Positions 29,107 through 37,783 of a stretch of 64,000 nt of DNA are shown piece by piece; positions within the stretch are counted from its first letter, which is position 1, and each line of letters begins with the position of its first letter. A program made the position numbers and the translations under genes. This DNA comes from CAWFFV01 sp963814985 (GTDB lineage Bacteria; Chloroflexota; Ktedonobacteria; Ktedonobacterales; Ktedonobacteraceae): assembly GCA_963814985.1 (NCBI GenBank), contig CAWFFV010000025.1:62001-126000 (forward strand). Reading direction: 5' to 3'. The notes under the pieces are model-generated. The model did no database searches. It was not told where the DNA came from and worked only from the letters and a program-made list of their open reading frames with translations.

Positions 29107-29658
29107 CTATAGGGAGTGGCGATGGATCGTCGTGATGCGCTGCTCATTTTTCAGAGGATAGGCGAAGATAACTTTACTCAGCGAGACAATGCCCCAGAAG
29201 ATCAGCGCCAACACAATCATCGCGGTCAGGGTCGAGATTTCAAAGACACTGCCGCCCAGTGTCTGATCCTGGAAAATGCCATTAAAGGGAGCCACAAACA
29301 CATGGCTTAGATTGTACAGGAACAGCACGAAATTGCTGCTCTGGCTTGCGCCCAGAAGGCGGAAGAAGAAGCGCATCGCCAGGATAACTTCCAGCACGCT
29401 TAACACAAAGTAGGCGACTGTGGAGATCCAACGGCGAGTAGTGGCTCTGTTCAGATTACTATCCTCAATATCTACTGCGCTGGTCTCGACCTGATTACGG
29501 GCGGGGCCTGCATTGATTACTTGCTGACGCTGCTCATATGCGACTTCACCTCTGGGCATCTGGGCCAGTGGATCATCTGGAGGAGCAGTATTTTCTGGAG
29601 AGGGAGCCTGCTGTTCGTTCTGTTGATGCGGATCAATTGAATATGGTTGGTTTCTCAT
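29107..29658 (-). CDS. YggT family membrane protein
   Basis: A 183-residue protein with a hydrophilic, Gln/Pro/Asn-rich N-terminal half (about 1-85), and a C-terminal half with two or three hydrophobic segments: STVAYFVLSVLEVILAMRFF (about 88), then FVAPFNGIFQ and STLTAMIVLALIFWGIVSL. The arrangement matches YggT (PF02325), usually a small inner-membrane protein near division or cell-envelope genes. The extra N-terminal tail is longer than in typical members. Its start has a plausible AGGAG-type site on the minus strand. It is about 230 bases upstream of the membrane stress protein at 29886 in transcription order reversed, so an operon is possible. Confidence 0.8.
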   Translation of the reverse strand: MRNQPYSIDPHQQNEQQAPSPENTAPPDDPLAQMPRGEVAYEQRQQVINAGPARNQVETSAVDIEDSNLNRATTRRWISTVAYFVLSVLEVILAMRFFFRLLGASQSSNFVLFLYNLSHVFVAPFNGIFQDQTLGGSVFEISTLTAMIVLALIFWGIVSLSKVIFAYPLKNEQRITTIHRHSL

Positions 29659-29885
29659 GGTGTATTTCTCCTTGTTCTTGTCCCTCTCCTACATGGGCAA
29701 CTGCACTTACGCGGATGCCCCGGGAGAGGGTCGTTTCTTCCTGCTCCCTTTGTTGGTGTGGAGGGCTATAGCTAGCGGACACCAGGGAGCAGGCCAGATC
29801 AAAGCCTGTCAGCATTGCGGAAGCACAGTCCAGGATGACGTCCTGCTACCAGGACGTAGTCCCATGCCACCCCACTTCTCCTTTA

Positions 29886-30194
29886 TCACCGTCGCCATGC
29901 TCTTGACCTGTTTCCGGAAACAGCATGTAAGATGGCAATGAGAAGACAGGCACCAATAAAGGCAATGACAATGCTGCCAACCAGACCATAGGTGCCGCCG
30001 AATCCCAGGAGTCCGCTTACCCATCCTCCGAGGAATGCTCCGACAACGCCCACCACAATATCACCGATCAATCCATAGCCTCCTCCGCGCATCACCTGAC
30101 TTGCGAGAAAGCCAGCTATCAATCCAACAATCAGCCACATCAGAAGACCACCTGGGTCAAGCGTGGCTCCGAGAATAAGTGTTGCAATAGTCAT
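29886..30194 (-). CDS. GlsB/YeaQ/YmgE family membrane stress protein
   Basis: A 102-residue protein with three or four glycine-rich hydrophobic helices (MWLIVGLIAGFLASQVM, LIGDIVVGVVGAFLGGWVSG, LVGSIVIAFIGACLLIAIL), the mark of the PF04226 family. The start at 30194 is chosen over 30221 because AAAAGGA stands seven bases ahead. It is a small inner-membrane protein often induced by envelope stress; exact function unknown. The remaining gap to 30920 has AT-rich sequence, a module A repeat and promoter-like elements but no gene. Confidence 0.85.
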   Translation of the reverse strand: MTIATLILGATLDPGGLLMWLIVGLIAGFLASQVMRGGGYGLIGDIVVGVVGAFLGGWVSGLLGFGGTYGLVGSIVIAFIGACLLIAILHAVSGNRSRAWRR

Positions 30195-30770
30195 GATCTT
30201 ATCCTTTTCTTGAGACGACATATTCGTGTCGTTCTATATATGCACAAAACGATTTTAAATGGATAAAAATGTAGTTTCCGGTCATATAAACACCGGTTGT
30301 GCGCCACCTGATAGAGGGGCCAACCTATCAGCACTCTCTGATGGGGGTATTTGTGTCAGTTCACGTTCCTGTCCCTATATAGGTGGTATCCATTTTTTCT
30401 TTCGTTTTCCTAAATGTACCTGATTTTAGGTGATATTTCAAGTATCTTTGTGATACCAATGTGATATTTACGATACTCTAAACATAAATTAAGTATATTA
30501 GAGAAAATGATATTTATCTAATAAAAGAGCAATTTAATGTTATTTCCCTGAAAATAGTGTATTATGTGTAGCGCTTCATAGATATTCCCAATGAGTCATG
30601 CTCTCATAGCACACTGCCATAAAAATTGTCGCATGGGGGTCAGTCTATCTGGCTCCGTGATTTAACCGTGAGATAGCCAGACTTCTCTGTGATGCCTCAG
30701 TGAACTAACATTGCTATTCTCTTAATGAGAGAAGACAGTACATTAGCATATTCATGATTAATAAATATTT

Positions 30771-30835
30771 GTGACTGCTCAGGTCTGCTCGCCTCAGGCG
30801 CTGAGAAATCTGGAAAAAGGGGCCTGAGCAGTTAC
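30771..30835. repeat. Minimal module A palindromic repeat
   Basis: The ends GTGACTGCTCAGG and CCTGAGCAGTTAC pair, with a remnant of the right hairpin (GCCTCAGGCGCTGAG) and the GAAAAAGG tract between. The central hairpin is missing. The rest of the 30195-30920 gap is AT-rich (especially 30420-30600) and has no visible gene. Confidence 0.75.
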
Positions 30836-30920
30836 AAATGTTTAACAACGACAGAGCGAAGCAGCCTGCTGATAGTAAGCAGGAAGAGTGAGAGCAATAA
30901 TCCTGAAAGGTGGCAAGGCG

Positions 30921-31919
30921 ATGTTTCAGCATATTTTAGTTCCACTTGATGGGTCAGAGCGTGCAGAACGAGCGCTTCCTGTTGCTGTACAGATCGCTCG
31001 CGTATCTGATGGATCGCTTGTATTGCTGCGCGTAGTTCCTCCTTCCGCTGACGGTGCATGGTATTCGACAGACTCGCCCAGGGCTATGAGGGAAGCCCTC
31101 GATGCCAGGATTGCAGAGGCATTTTGCTATCTGGCTGGAGTTGCGGAGTCGGAGGAACTATCTGGCATAAATATCATCACTGAGGTCCTCCCAGGAGAAC
31201 CTGCGCTGACCATCTTTCCAGCCGCTCATTCGCATCATGCAGACTTAATTGTGATGTGCACTCGTGAGCGAGCAGCACTTCAGCGTTGGGGATTGGGGAG
31301 TGTCACGCAGAAGGTTGCACGCCATAGTCCGATTCCAGTGTTCATTCTTCATGATGATGCTGAGATGCCGATGAACCTGCACCGTTCAGTACGTGTCCTG
31401 GTCACCCTGGATGGTTCCTCTTTTGCCGAAGCTACGCTTCTCCCATCAGCATATTTGAGCGCAGCGTTGTCTGCACCTGTCGAAGGTGCGCTCCACTTAG
31501 TACGCGTGCTTCCTGTTGAAGAAGACGCTCAAAACGTAACAGATACAGTCGGACAAGCGCAACATGTCTCGATGGCGAGAACGTATCTGCATGACATGGA
31601 GCAGCAACTACGTGAGAATAAAATGGCAGACCTTAAGCTGCACATTACAACTTCCGTGGAATTTGACAATGATGTGGCAGGTATGCTCATACGTGTGGCA
31701 GAAACGGGTGAGACACGAGAAGAGCCGGAGGATTTCGCCGGCTGTGATGTGATTGCGATGGCAACGCGTGGACATAGTGGTCTCCAGCGTTGGGTTTTGG
31801 GGAGTACGACAGAGCGTGTGCTTGCCGCCACGAAACTTCCTTTGCTGATTGTGCGTCCCCACGGAGGAGGAGCGGAACACGAAGAGGCGAATGTTGTTGG
31901 AAGGAGCAGAAGCGTATGA
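30921..31919 (+). CDS. Tandem-domain universal stress protein
   Basis: A 332-residue protein made of two UspA domains. Domain 1 (about 1-150) opens with MFQHILVPLDGSERAERALP and ends with LGSVTQKVARHSPIPVFIL. Domain 2 (about 160-315) opens with VRVLVTLDGSSFAEATLLP and ends with MATRGHSGLQRWVLGSTTER. Domain 2 has the full ATP-binding GX2GX9G(S/T) pattern, while domain 1 lacks the first glycines. It is cytosolic and probably nucleotide-binding. The start at 30921 is set by GAAAGGTGG. Its stop overlaps the start of the next gene (ATGA at 31916), so the two are translationally coupled. Confidence 0.92.
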   Translation: MFQHILVPLDGSERAERALPVAVQIARVSDGSLVLLRVVPPSADGAWYSTDSPRAMREALDARIAEAFCYLAGVAESEELSGINIITEVLPGEPALTIFPAAHSHHADLIVMCTRERAALQRWGLGSVTQKVARHSPIPVFILHDDAEMPMNLHRSVRVLVTLDGSSFAEATLLPSAYLSAALSAPVEGALHLVRVLPVEEDAQNVTDTVGQAQHVSMARTYLHDMEQQLRENKMADLKLHITTSVEFDNDVAGMLIRVAETGETREEPEDFAGCDVIAMATRGHSGLQRWVLGSTTERVLAATKLPLLIVRPHGGGAEHEEANVVGRSRSV

Positions 31920-33292
31920 TATCCTCTCATCATTCAGAACAACTTGGGCCAGTGCTGGCATGGATTGGTGCGCATCGTGAGGAGGCGATTGCTGATGTGC
32001 AGCGTTTCTGTCGCCAGCCGAGTATTGCAGCACAGAATCAGGGTATGAAAGAGATGGCGGCGCTGGTGGCGGATTCGCTCAGGGAACTGGGTGCTGAGAC
32101 GAGCCTGATCCCTACGGGGGGCTATCCTGTAGTGGTGGGCCATCTCACAGGGAAGAGCGCCCGCCGTTTACTGATCTATGACCACTATGATGTGCAGCCG
32201 CCAGAGCCACTTGACGAGTGGAACGTACCGCCGTTTGCAGCAGAGATTCGCGATGGCACTCTCTATGCACGTGGTGCCGCCGATAACAAGGGGAATCTGG
32301 TGGCACGCCTCTGGGCGGCGCGGGCGTGGCGTGCGATATACGGCACGCTTCCCTGCTGTGTCACATTCGTTGCTGAAGGAGAAGAGGAGATTAGTAGTCC
32401 ACATCTGGAAGACTTTGCCGCTGCTCATCTGGACATTGTGCAAGCGGATGCCTGTCTGTGGGAGGCCGGATATCGTACCGCACAAGGCGCGTTAACACTC
32501 TATGCCGGGATGAAAGGGCAACTCTACGTCGCGTTGCTTGTACGAGGTCTGAGCCACGATCTGCATTCCAGCTATGCTCCTGTCGCGCCAAATGCTGCTT
32601 GGCGTCTGATAGAGGCATTGAACACATTGCGTGATCCGTCCGGACGAGTCTTGATTTCCCACTTCTACGATACCGTACTGTCTCCAAATGAGCGCGAACA
32701 GGAACTCATGAAACGCTTTCCTCTTGATGTCACGGCGTTGCAACAGAGCTGGAACGCGCGACAACTTCCTGGTCCGGCTGATGATCCTGTTGCCATGACA
32801 CAGTGTTTGCTCTTTGAGCCAACCTGCAATGTCTGTGGCATATGGAGCGGCTATAACGGTCCTGGTTCCAAAACAATTATTCCTGCAACCGCAGGTGTCA
32901 AGATTGATTTCCGACTCGTGCCCAACCAGGAACCGCCAATGATTTTGGCGTTGCTGCTCCGGCATCTGCATGACCAGGGTTTCTCTGACGTAGAGGTTAG
33001 AGCGATGGAAGGATCATGGCCTGCACAGAGTCCTGTGGATACGCCACTGATGGAGGCGCTTATCCGTTCGGCGCGCTCTATCTACGGCATTGAGCCACAA
33101 GTGCTACCACGTAATGCGGGAACGGGTCCGATGGAGCCACTCTGCCTGCGTCATGGCGTGCCGGTTGTGGGTGGTGCCGGGGTCGGTAACCAGGATTCAC
33201 GAAGTCACGCACCAGATGAAAATATCAAGATCGAAGATTATATGCTCGGTATCAAGCATATTGCCGCCCTGCTAGCTGAGTTTGCGGTATAG
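31916..33292 (+). CDS. M20 family metallopeptidase (dipeptidase-like)
   Basis: A 458-residue M20/M25/M40 family enzyme. The metal-binding motifs are in order: IYDHYDVQPPEPLDEW (His and the catalytic Asp), ARGAADNKGNLVARLWA (bridging Asp), VAEGEEEISS (catalytic and metal Glu pair) and a C-terminal His in QDSRSHAPDENI. The lid domain starts at KGQLYVALLVRGLSHDLHSS. Length and layout match cytosolic nonspecific dipeptidase relatives that need two zinc or manganese ions. Its ATG overlaps the stop of the stress protein gene, so it is in an operon with it. Substrates are likely dipeptides or related N-acyl amino acids. Confidence 0.92.
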   Translation: MISSHHSEQLGPVLAWIGAHREEAIADVQRFCRQPSIAAQNQGMKEMAALVADSLRELGAETSLIPTGGYPVVVGHLTGKSARRLLIYDHYDVQPPEPLDEWNVPPFAAEIRDGTLYARGAADNKGNLVARLWAARAWRAIYGTLPCCVTFVAEGEEEISSPHLEDFAAAHLDIVQADACLWEAGYRTAQGALTLYAGMKGQLYVALLVRGLSHDLHSSYAPVAPNAAWRLIEALNTLRDPSGRVLISHFYDTVLSPNEREQELMKRFPLDVTALQQSWNARQLPGPADDPVAMTQCLLFEPTCNVCGIWSGYNGPGSKTIIPATAGVKIDFRLVPNQEPPMILALLLRHLHDQGFSDVEVRAMEGSWPAQSPVDTPLMEALIRSARSIYGIEPQVLPRNAGTGPMEPLCLRHGVPVVGGAGVGNQDSRSHAPDENIKIEDYMLGIKHIAALLAEFAV

Positions 33293-33321
33293 GGCGACAC
33301 GAATTTCTCGTACCTTACCCC

Positions 33322-33356
33322 ATCAGAGAAAACGCAGCGGAGCTGTTTTTTCTGAT
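33322..33356 (+). terminator. Terminator-like hairpin after the M20 peptidase gene
   Basis: ATCAGA and TCTGAT close a stem that continues with AAAA/TTTT and CAGC/GCTG, 30 bases after the stop. A T-rich stretch lies within the right arm. Confidence 0.5.
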
Positions 33357-33516
33357 CGAAAAACTTGAGCATATTTTGAGCACTGACTAGATTACTTATA
33401 CTACCTCTTTACTTTTTTTGTACTATACTCTTCACAGGATGAAAAACAAATCCATAGCTACAACACGAAGCTTTTTAAATGTACAAACCCATCTTTATAG
33501 AAGGAGTTGTTGAGTA

Positions 33517-34437
33517 ATGACTACAACATTGTCGTTGAGAGGATCATCTAAAGGTGTTTCCTCATCTCTTTGTGAGGAGATATCTTTAGATGATCCTCCC
33601 GGTAGCCAGTTCAATGGGAAGACCCTCGTCATAAAACTTGGGGGTAGCACATTGGAGCATCAGCGTGGTGTCTTGCAAGATGTTCTCCGGCTACAAGCAC
33701 TGGGGATACGTGCCGTGCTGGTACACGGTGGTGGACCTGCCATCACAACCTTGTTGAATGCCTTGCACATCCCGACGCATTTCGAACGGGGATTGCGTGT
33801 CACCGATACACAAACGTTGGAAGTGGTCTGCATGGTTCTATGTGGTCAGATCAACGAGCACCTGGTAGTGATGGCCTCAGAGATGGGTGGGAAGGCTGTC
33901 GGGTTGAGTGGGACCGATGGTGGTATGGTCCGCGCACATATTACTGACGAGCGTCTGGGTCTGGTGGGCGAAGTAGAGACGGTTGATCCTACCCTTGTAC
34001 AAAAACTATTAGACGATGACTACCTTCCAATTATCGCACCACTTGGTCAGGGGCCAGATGGCGGTTGCCTCAATGTCAATGCCGATCTGGTGGCCGCACA
34101 TCTTGCAGGAGCCCTGCATGCAGAGAAACTTATCTTCTTGAGTAATGTGACAGGTATCTGCCGCCCTGATGGCACGCTTATCTCTGAATTGAGCGAGGTA
34201 GAAGTACACGCTCTGATCGAAACAGGCGTGATTGAAGGTGGGATGATTCCTAAAGTAACTGCCTGTCTCAGTGCATTAATGGTCGTACCCTGTGTCCAGA
34301 TTGTCGATGGAGGTGACCCCCATATTCTCCTGCGTCAGATGAGCGATGAACAGTGCGTTGGGACCACGATTGTGAGGAATGCCTCCGCAAACTCTCCCTC
34401 TTGTCTCTCCCATGCCCATCTTTACCATGCGGCGTGA
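33517..34437 (+). CDS. argB: Acetylglutamate kinase family protein
   Basis: A 306-residue amino-acid-kinase fold protein with KTLVIKLGGSTL (nucleotide site, about 39), VLVHGGGPAI (about 70), GLRVTD, VGLSGTDGG, NVNADLVAAHLAGAL and GGMIPKV. These are the family features of N-acetyl-L-glutamate kinase, the second step of arginine synthesis. It has about 35 extra N-terminal residues. The gene is not with other arginine genes; it sits with a P-loop protein, a LysR regulator and a CitE-type lyase, so it may act on another N-acyl acid. AAGGAG lies nine bases upstream of ATG 33517. Confidence 0.8.
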   Translation: MTTTLSLRGSSKGVSSSLCEEISLDDPPGSQFNGKTLVIKLGGSTLEHQRGVLQDVLRLQALGIRAVLVHGGGPAITTLLNALHIPTHFERGLRVTDTQTLEVVCMVLCGQINEHLVVMASEMGGKAVGLSGTDGGMVRAHITDERLGLVGEVETVDPTLVQKLLDDDYLPIIAPLGQGPDGGCLNVNADLVAAHLAGALHAEKLIFLSNVTGICRPDGTLISELSEVEVHALIETGVIEGGMIPKVTACLSALMVVPCVQIVDGGDPHILLRQMSDEQCVGTTIVRNASANSPSCLSHAHLYHAA

Positions 34438-34588
34438 AGGTGGGTATCTGTCAAAGGAAGTGGACTTGTGATCTACGATGTGAAGCAGAGTCTCCACATC
34501 TTCACTCATCGTGCAACACGATGGAGAGAGGAAACGTGGGAGGAAAAGACCCGTTTGCAGAGAGCCGTTGAACAAAGAGGAGGATCAC

Positions 34589-35674
34589 ATGAAGATACAC
34601 CTTACCAAAATTCCATCGGTTGTCAGACGATTACATCTGCCAGACGACATTGAAGTGAGCGATTGCATTGTACCTGAAGAAGGTGCCGTGATCGTTGTTG
34701 AAGCGCTGGAGGATGAAGGGAAAAATCATCTGCTTGAGTTCGCGAGTGGCAGAGTCGGTGACCTTGTAGAGGGCGATATTCTTGCGGTTGTTTTGGGGAA
34801 ACGGCTGGCATTACGCGAATATAGTGGTGATATGCCTGCCCATCTGGCTGTTGGCGACATCATCAACGTTTTGTGTGAGAGTGGCGTTGTCGGCAACATT
34901 CGCGGCTTGAATGAGAAGTGGGGTATTCCCATGCAGGTGAAAGTATTGGGCAGCGTCGTTTCAGAGGGCAAACAACTCAATCTCAAAGATGGTGCGATTG
35001 AGCGACGGCAACATCTGGAGAGCAGTGCCCCCATCATTGGTGTCGTCGGTACATGCATGAACATCGGCAAAACGACAGCGATCAGCAAGCTGATCAAGCA
35101 CTTTCGACGGCAAGGCTTGAAGGTTGCAGGTGTCAAGCTCTCCGGAGTCGCCTCGACGCGGGATCTCGACAAAATCAGCGATGCGGGGGCCTCTCCCGTC
35201 CTGGGCTTTCTGGATGGCGGTCTTCCCTCCACCTGTGGCGATGCCAATACAGTAGTTGAGGTTGCGCTGGGCATTCTGCATGAAGTCAATACGAAGAAGC
35301 CAGATCTGATCATTGGAGAATTTGGGGACAGTATCCTGGGTGAATATAACGTCGAATATCTGCTCAGGCACCTGGAGATTCAGAAGTACATCTGTTCACT
35401 CATCGTTGCAACGGGTGACTTTGTTGCCGCGTGGGGAGCCAAAGAACTTATGAATCAGTATGGAATTGCGGTCACCGTGATAACCGGACCAGTAACGAAC
35501 AATGAGACTGGAGCGCTCTACATCGAAAAGCACCTGCATATCCCCGCAGAGAGCAACCTGCACGAGATGAGCAAGACCATACGTCTGATAGAAGAGCACT
35601 TGCGGCAGGCACGAGAGAAAAGTCAGAAAGCAGTTGACATCTGTGGTCATGGTAGTACTATGATACAGTACTGA
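34589..35674 (+). CDS. P-loop NTPase of unknown role (MobB/CobB-like fold)
   Basis: A 361-residue protein; the start at 34589 is set by GAGGAGG six bases upstream. The first ~150 residues are beta-rich (VIVVEALEDEGKNHLLEF, REYSGDMPAHLAVGDII) and unrecognised. From about 155 it has an ATPase: VVGTCMNIGKTTAISKLIKH (P-loop), then LKVAGVKLSGVASTRDLD, LIIGEFGDSILGEYNVE and LIVATGDFVAAWGAKEL. This resembles MobB/CobB-type or DUF1611-like nucleotide-binding proteins, but no exact family can be named. It lies about 150 bases after argB and just before the LysR gene, so the three may form one metabolic unit. The substrate is unknown. Confidence 0.7.
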   Translation: MKIHLTKIPSVVRRLHLPDDIEVSDCIVPEEGAVIVVEALEDEGKNHLLEFASGRVGDLVEGDILAVVLGKRLALREYSGDMPAHLAVGDIINVLCESGVVGNIRGLNEKWGIPMQVKVLGSVVSEGKQLNLKDGAIERRQHLESSAPIIGVVGTCMNIGKTTAISKLIKHFRRQGLKVAGVKLSGVASTRDLDKISDAGASPVLGFLDGGLPSTCGDANTVVEVALGILHEVNTKKPDLIIGEFGDSILGEYNVEYLLRHLEIQKYICSLIVATGDFVAAWGAKELMNQYGIAVTVITGPVTNNETGALYIEKHLHIPAESNLHEMSKTIRLIEEHLRQAREKSQKAVDICGHGSTMIQY

Positions 35675-35701
35675 ACATACAACTTCTTACCAGGGGATTT
35701 G

Positions 35702-36611
35702 ATGCGTAACATTAACTTGCATCAACTTGCAACTTTTCAGGTAGTCGCAAAACATTGTAGCTATGTGCGTGCCGCTGAGGAACTGCATTTCAGCCAGCCC
35801 GCCGTTTCAGCTCAAATACACCAGCTCGAAGAGTCAATGGGCGTCAAGCTTTTTGACAAGATTGGTCGCAAGACTCATCTTACGCATGCCGGAGAAGAAC
35901 TTTATCTGTATAGTCAAAAGATCTTCTCCTTGATTGAGGAAACACTGGACACAATGGAAATCCTTGAGTAGCCCGTACTACGGTCGTCTCAGTGTAGGGG
36001 CAGATACCACCGTAGGGACGTATGTCATTCCGGGACTTCTGGGTAAATTTCACCAACTCTATCCCGAAGTTGAAATCACGTTGGAGGTAGTCAACCGTGG
36101 TTATCTGGTGGATGCGCTGATAAATAGCCGTGTGGATATGGTGATCATGGGAAAAATTCCTACGGAGGCCCCTGTCTTTGTCGCCCCATTTGCCTCTAAC
36201 GAGCTTGTACTCGTTGCACCTCCCACTCATCGCCTTGCAGGATGCGTGAATGTGCCTTTTGCGGAACTGGCCCGTGAGCACTTCCTCTTGCGTGAGGAGG
36301 GATCAGGAACGCGATCTGCCCTGGAAAGTGCCTTCCTGGAGGCTGGTCTGCCTCTACAAGTAAGCATGCAGGTAGGAAACAATAGTGCTATTAAGCAAGG
36401 CGTGGCAGCGGGTCTGGGTGTTGCCCTTATCTCTCGCGTTGCGCTAGATATGGAACTGGAGACCAATCGTCTTGTGATTCTCGATGTTGAAGGTTTTCCA
36501 ATCATGCGCCAATGGCGGCTGGTTCATTTAAAGGACAAAAATCTTTCTGCTACAGCACGCGCATTCAAATTCTTTATTTTGCAGCACACAGAGCGCCTGA
36601 TGCGCCGCTAG
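35702..36611 (+). pseudogene. LysR-type regulator, one frameshift
   Basis: The N terminus carries a clear winged helix (HQLATFQVVAKHCSYVRAAE, then FSQPAVSAQIHQLEESMGVK). The effector-binding half (GADTTVGTYVIPGLLGKFHQ to ILQHTERLMRR) is in another frame. One extra base near 35968, at TGAGTAGCCCG, shifts the frame after TMEILE, giving a stop; without it the protein would be about 302 residues. The effector domain resembles the CbbR/CysB branch of LysR proteins. It would probably control the CitE-type lyase that follows at 36668. Since the break is one base, a sequence error is possible. Confidence 0.8.
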
Positions 36612-36667
36612 GGGATTGAGGAGATTTTTATGTTGTCAGGGAACATTGGATACAAAAGGAGAGTGTA

Positions 36668-37567
36668 ATGCGTTTAAGACGGTCTGAATTATCGACGCCT
36701 GCCAGTAACGAACGTATGATAGAGAAAGCGGCGGCGAGCAATGCCGATCTGGTGTTTCTCGATCTTGAGGACTCAGTTTCTCCCAATGAGAAGGTAGGGG
36801 CAAGAGAAAAGGTCGTGAAAGCTCTAAAAACGTTGGATTGGGGAGAAAAAACTCGTGGTGTGCGCATTAATGATCTGGAAACAGAGTATGCTTACCAGGA
36901 CATTATCTCGATCACTGAAGAGGCTGGTGAGTATTTCGATATCATGATCATACCCAAAGTGAAATCAGCCAGGGATGTCTGGTGGGTTGATATGCTTCTC
37001 TCTCAAATAGAGAAACGTTTGAAGCGGACGAGGCGCATCGGTCTGGAAGTGCTGATCGAAGAAGTAGAAGCCATGATCCACATAGAGGAAATAGCCTGCT
37101 CCAGCCAGCGTTTAGAGGCATTAATCTTTGGCCCTGGCGACTACAGCGCTTCACAAGGAATGGATAGTAGGGTCATCGAAGGCCATCTCGATGTCTATCC
37201 TGGTGATCCCTGGCACTATGCTCGTAACAAGATAGCTATTGCTGCTCATATGGCGGGTATTGATGCCATAGACGGAGCCTATGCGGAATTCAAGAACCCT
37301 GATGGCTATCGACGAGAGTGTATACATTCGCACGTTCTGGGGTTCACCGGGAAATGGGCTATTCACCCCAGCCAGATTAACATTGCTCATGAGGTGTACT
37401 CACCTTCGCAAGAAGAGGTCTATTATGCACGTAAGCTCGATGCTGCATATACGGAAGCTCTGGCTAATGGTCTGGGAGCCGTTGCCATCGATGGAAAAAT
37501 GGTAGATGCCGCCATCGTAAGAAGTGTGCGAAATATCATTCAGAAAGCTGACCTTATCGGTATGTGA
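36668..37567 (+). CDS. HpcH/HpaI aldolase / citrate lyase beta-subunit-like (CitE) protein
   Basis: A 299-residue enzyme of the CitE/malyl-CoA-lyase group. The N-terminal MRLRRSELSTPASNERMIEK is followed by ADLVFLDLEDSVSP (Asp/Glu at strand ends), DIMIIPKVKSARDVWWVD, IGLEVLIEEVEAMIHIEEIA (Glu that binds Mg), ALIFGPGDYSASQGM and KWAIHPSQINIAHEVY. It should cleave or form C-C bonds in a CoA ester or 2-oxo acid with Mg2+. Members in Chloroflexi act as malyl-CoA lyases, but the exact substrate here is open. It follows the LysR gene by 56 bases and is the last gene before a repeat. Confidence 0.85.
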   Translation: MRLRRSELSTPASNERMIEKAAASNADLVFLDLEDSVSPNEKVGAREKVVKALKTLDWGEKTRGVRINDLETEYAYQDIISITEEAGEYFDIMIIPKVKSARDVWWVDMLLSQIEKRLKRTRRIGLEVLIEEVEAMIHIEEIACSSQRLEALIFGPGDYSASQGMDSRVIEGHLDVYPGDPWHYARNKIAIAAHMAGIDAIDGAYAEFKNPDGYRRECIHSHVLGFTGKWAIHPSQINIAHEVYSPSQEEVYYARKLDAAYTEALANGLGAVAIDGKMVDAAIVRSVRNIIQKADLIGM

Positions 37568-37570
37568 CTC

Positions 37571-37720
37571 TAACTACTCAGGTCTGCTTACCACCTGCGG
37601 TGGCTCGCTCTTGTTTTATCTGGATGGCGGGTTTGCGCCGCAAACCCGCCATCCAGATAAAACGGTTTGCGAAGCGCTTCAGGCGCTGAAGGAATCCGGA
37701 AAAGGGCCTATATAACTTAG
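37571..37720. repeat. Cloverleaf palindromic repeat (module A), decayed right end
   Basis: The left end TAACTACTCAGGT is clear; the right end (GGGCCTATATAACTTAG) is degenerate. The central hairpin at 37613-37663 has 25-base arms around one base, the right hairpin AGCGCTTCAGGCGCT is present, and the left hairpin is CCACCTGCGGTGG. It begins four bases after the CitE gene and may serve as its terminator. Confidence 0.8.
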
Positions 37721-37783
37721 CAAATAGGTGACCAGTCAGCTTTGCAAAAGCACAACCGGTCATTATTTGATGACGATGTAATA

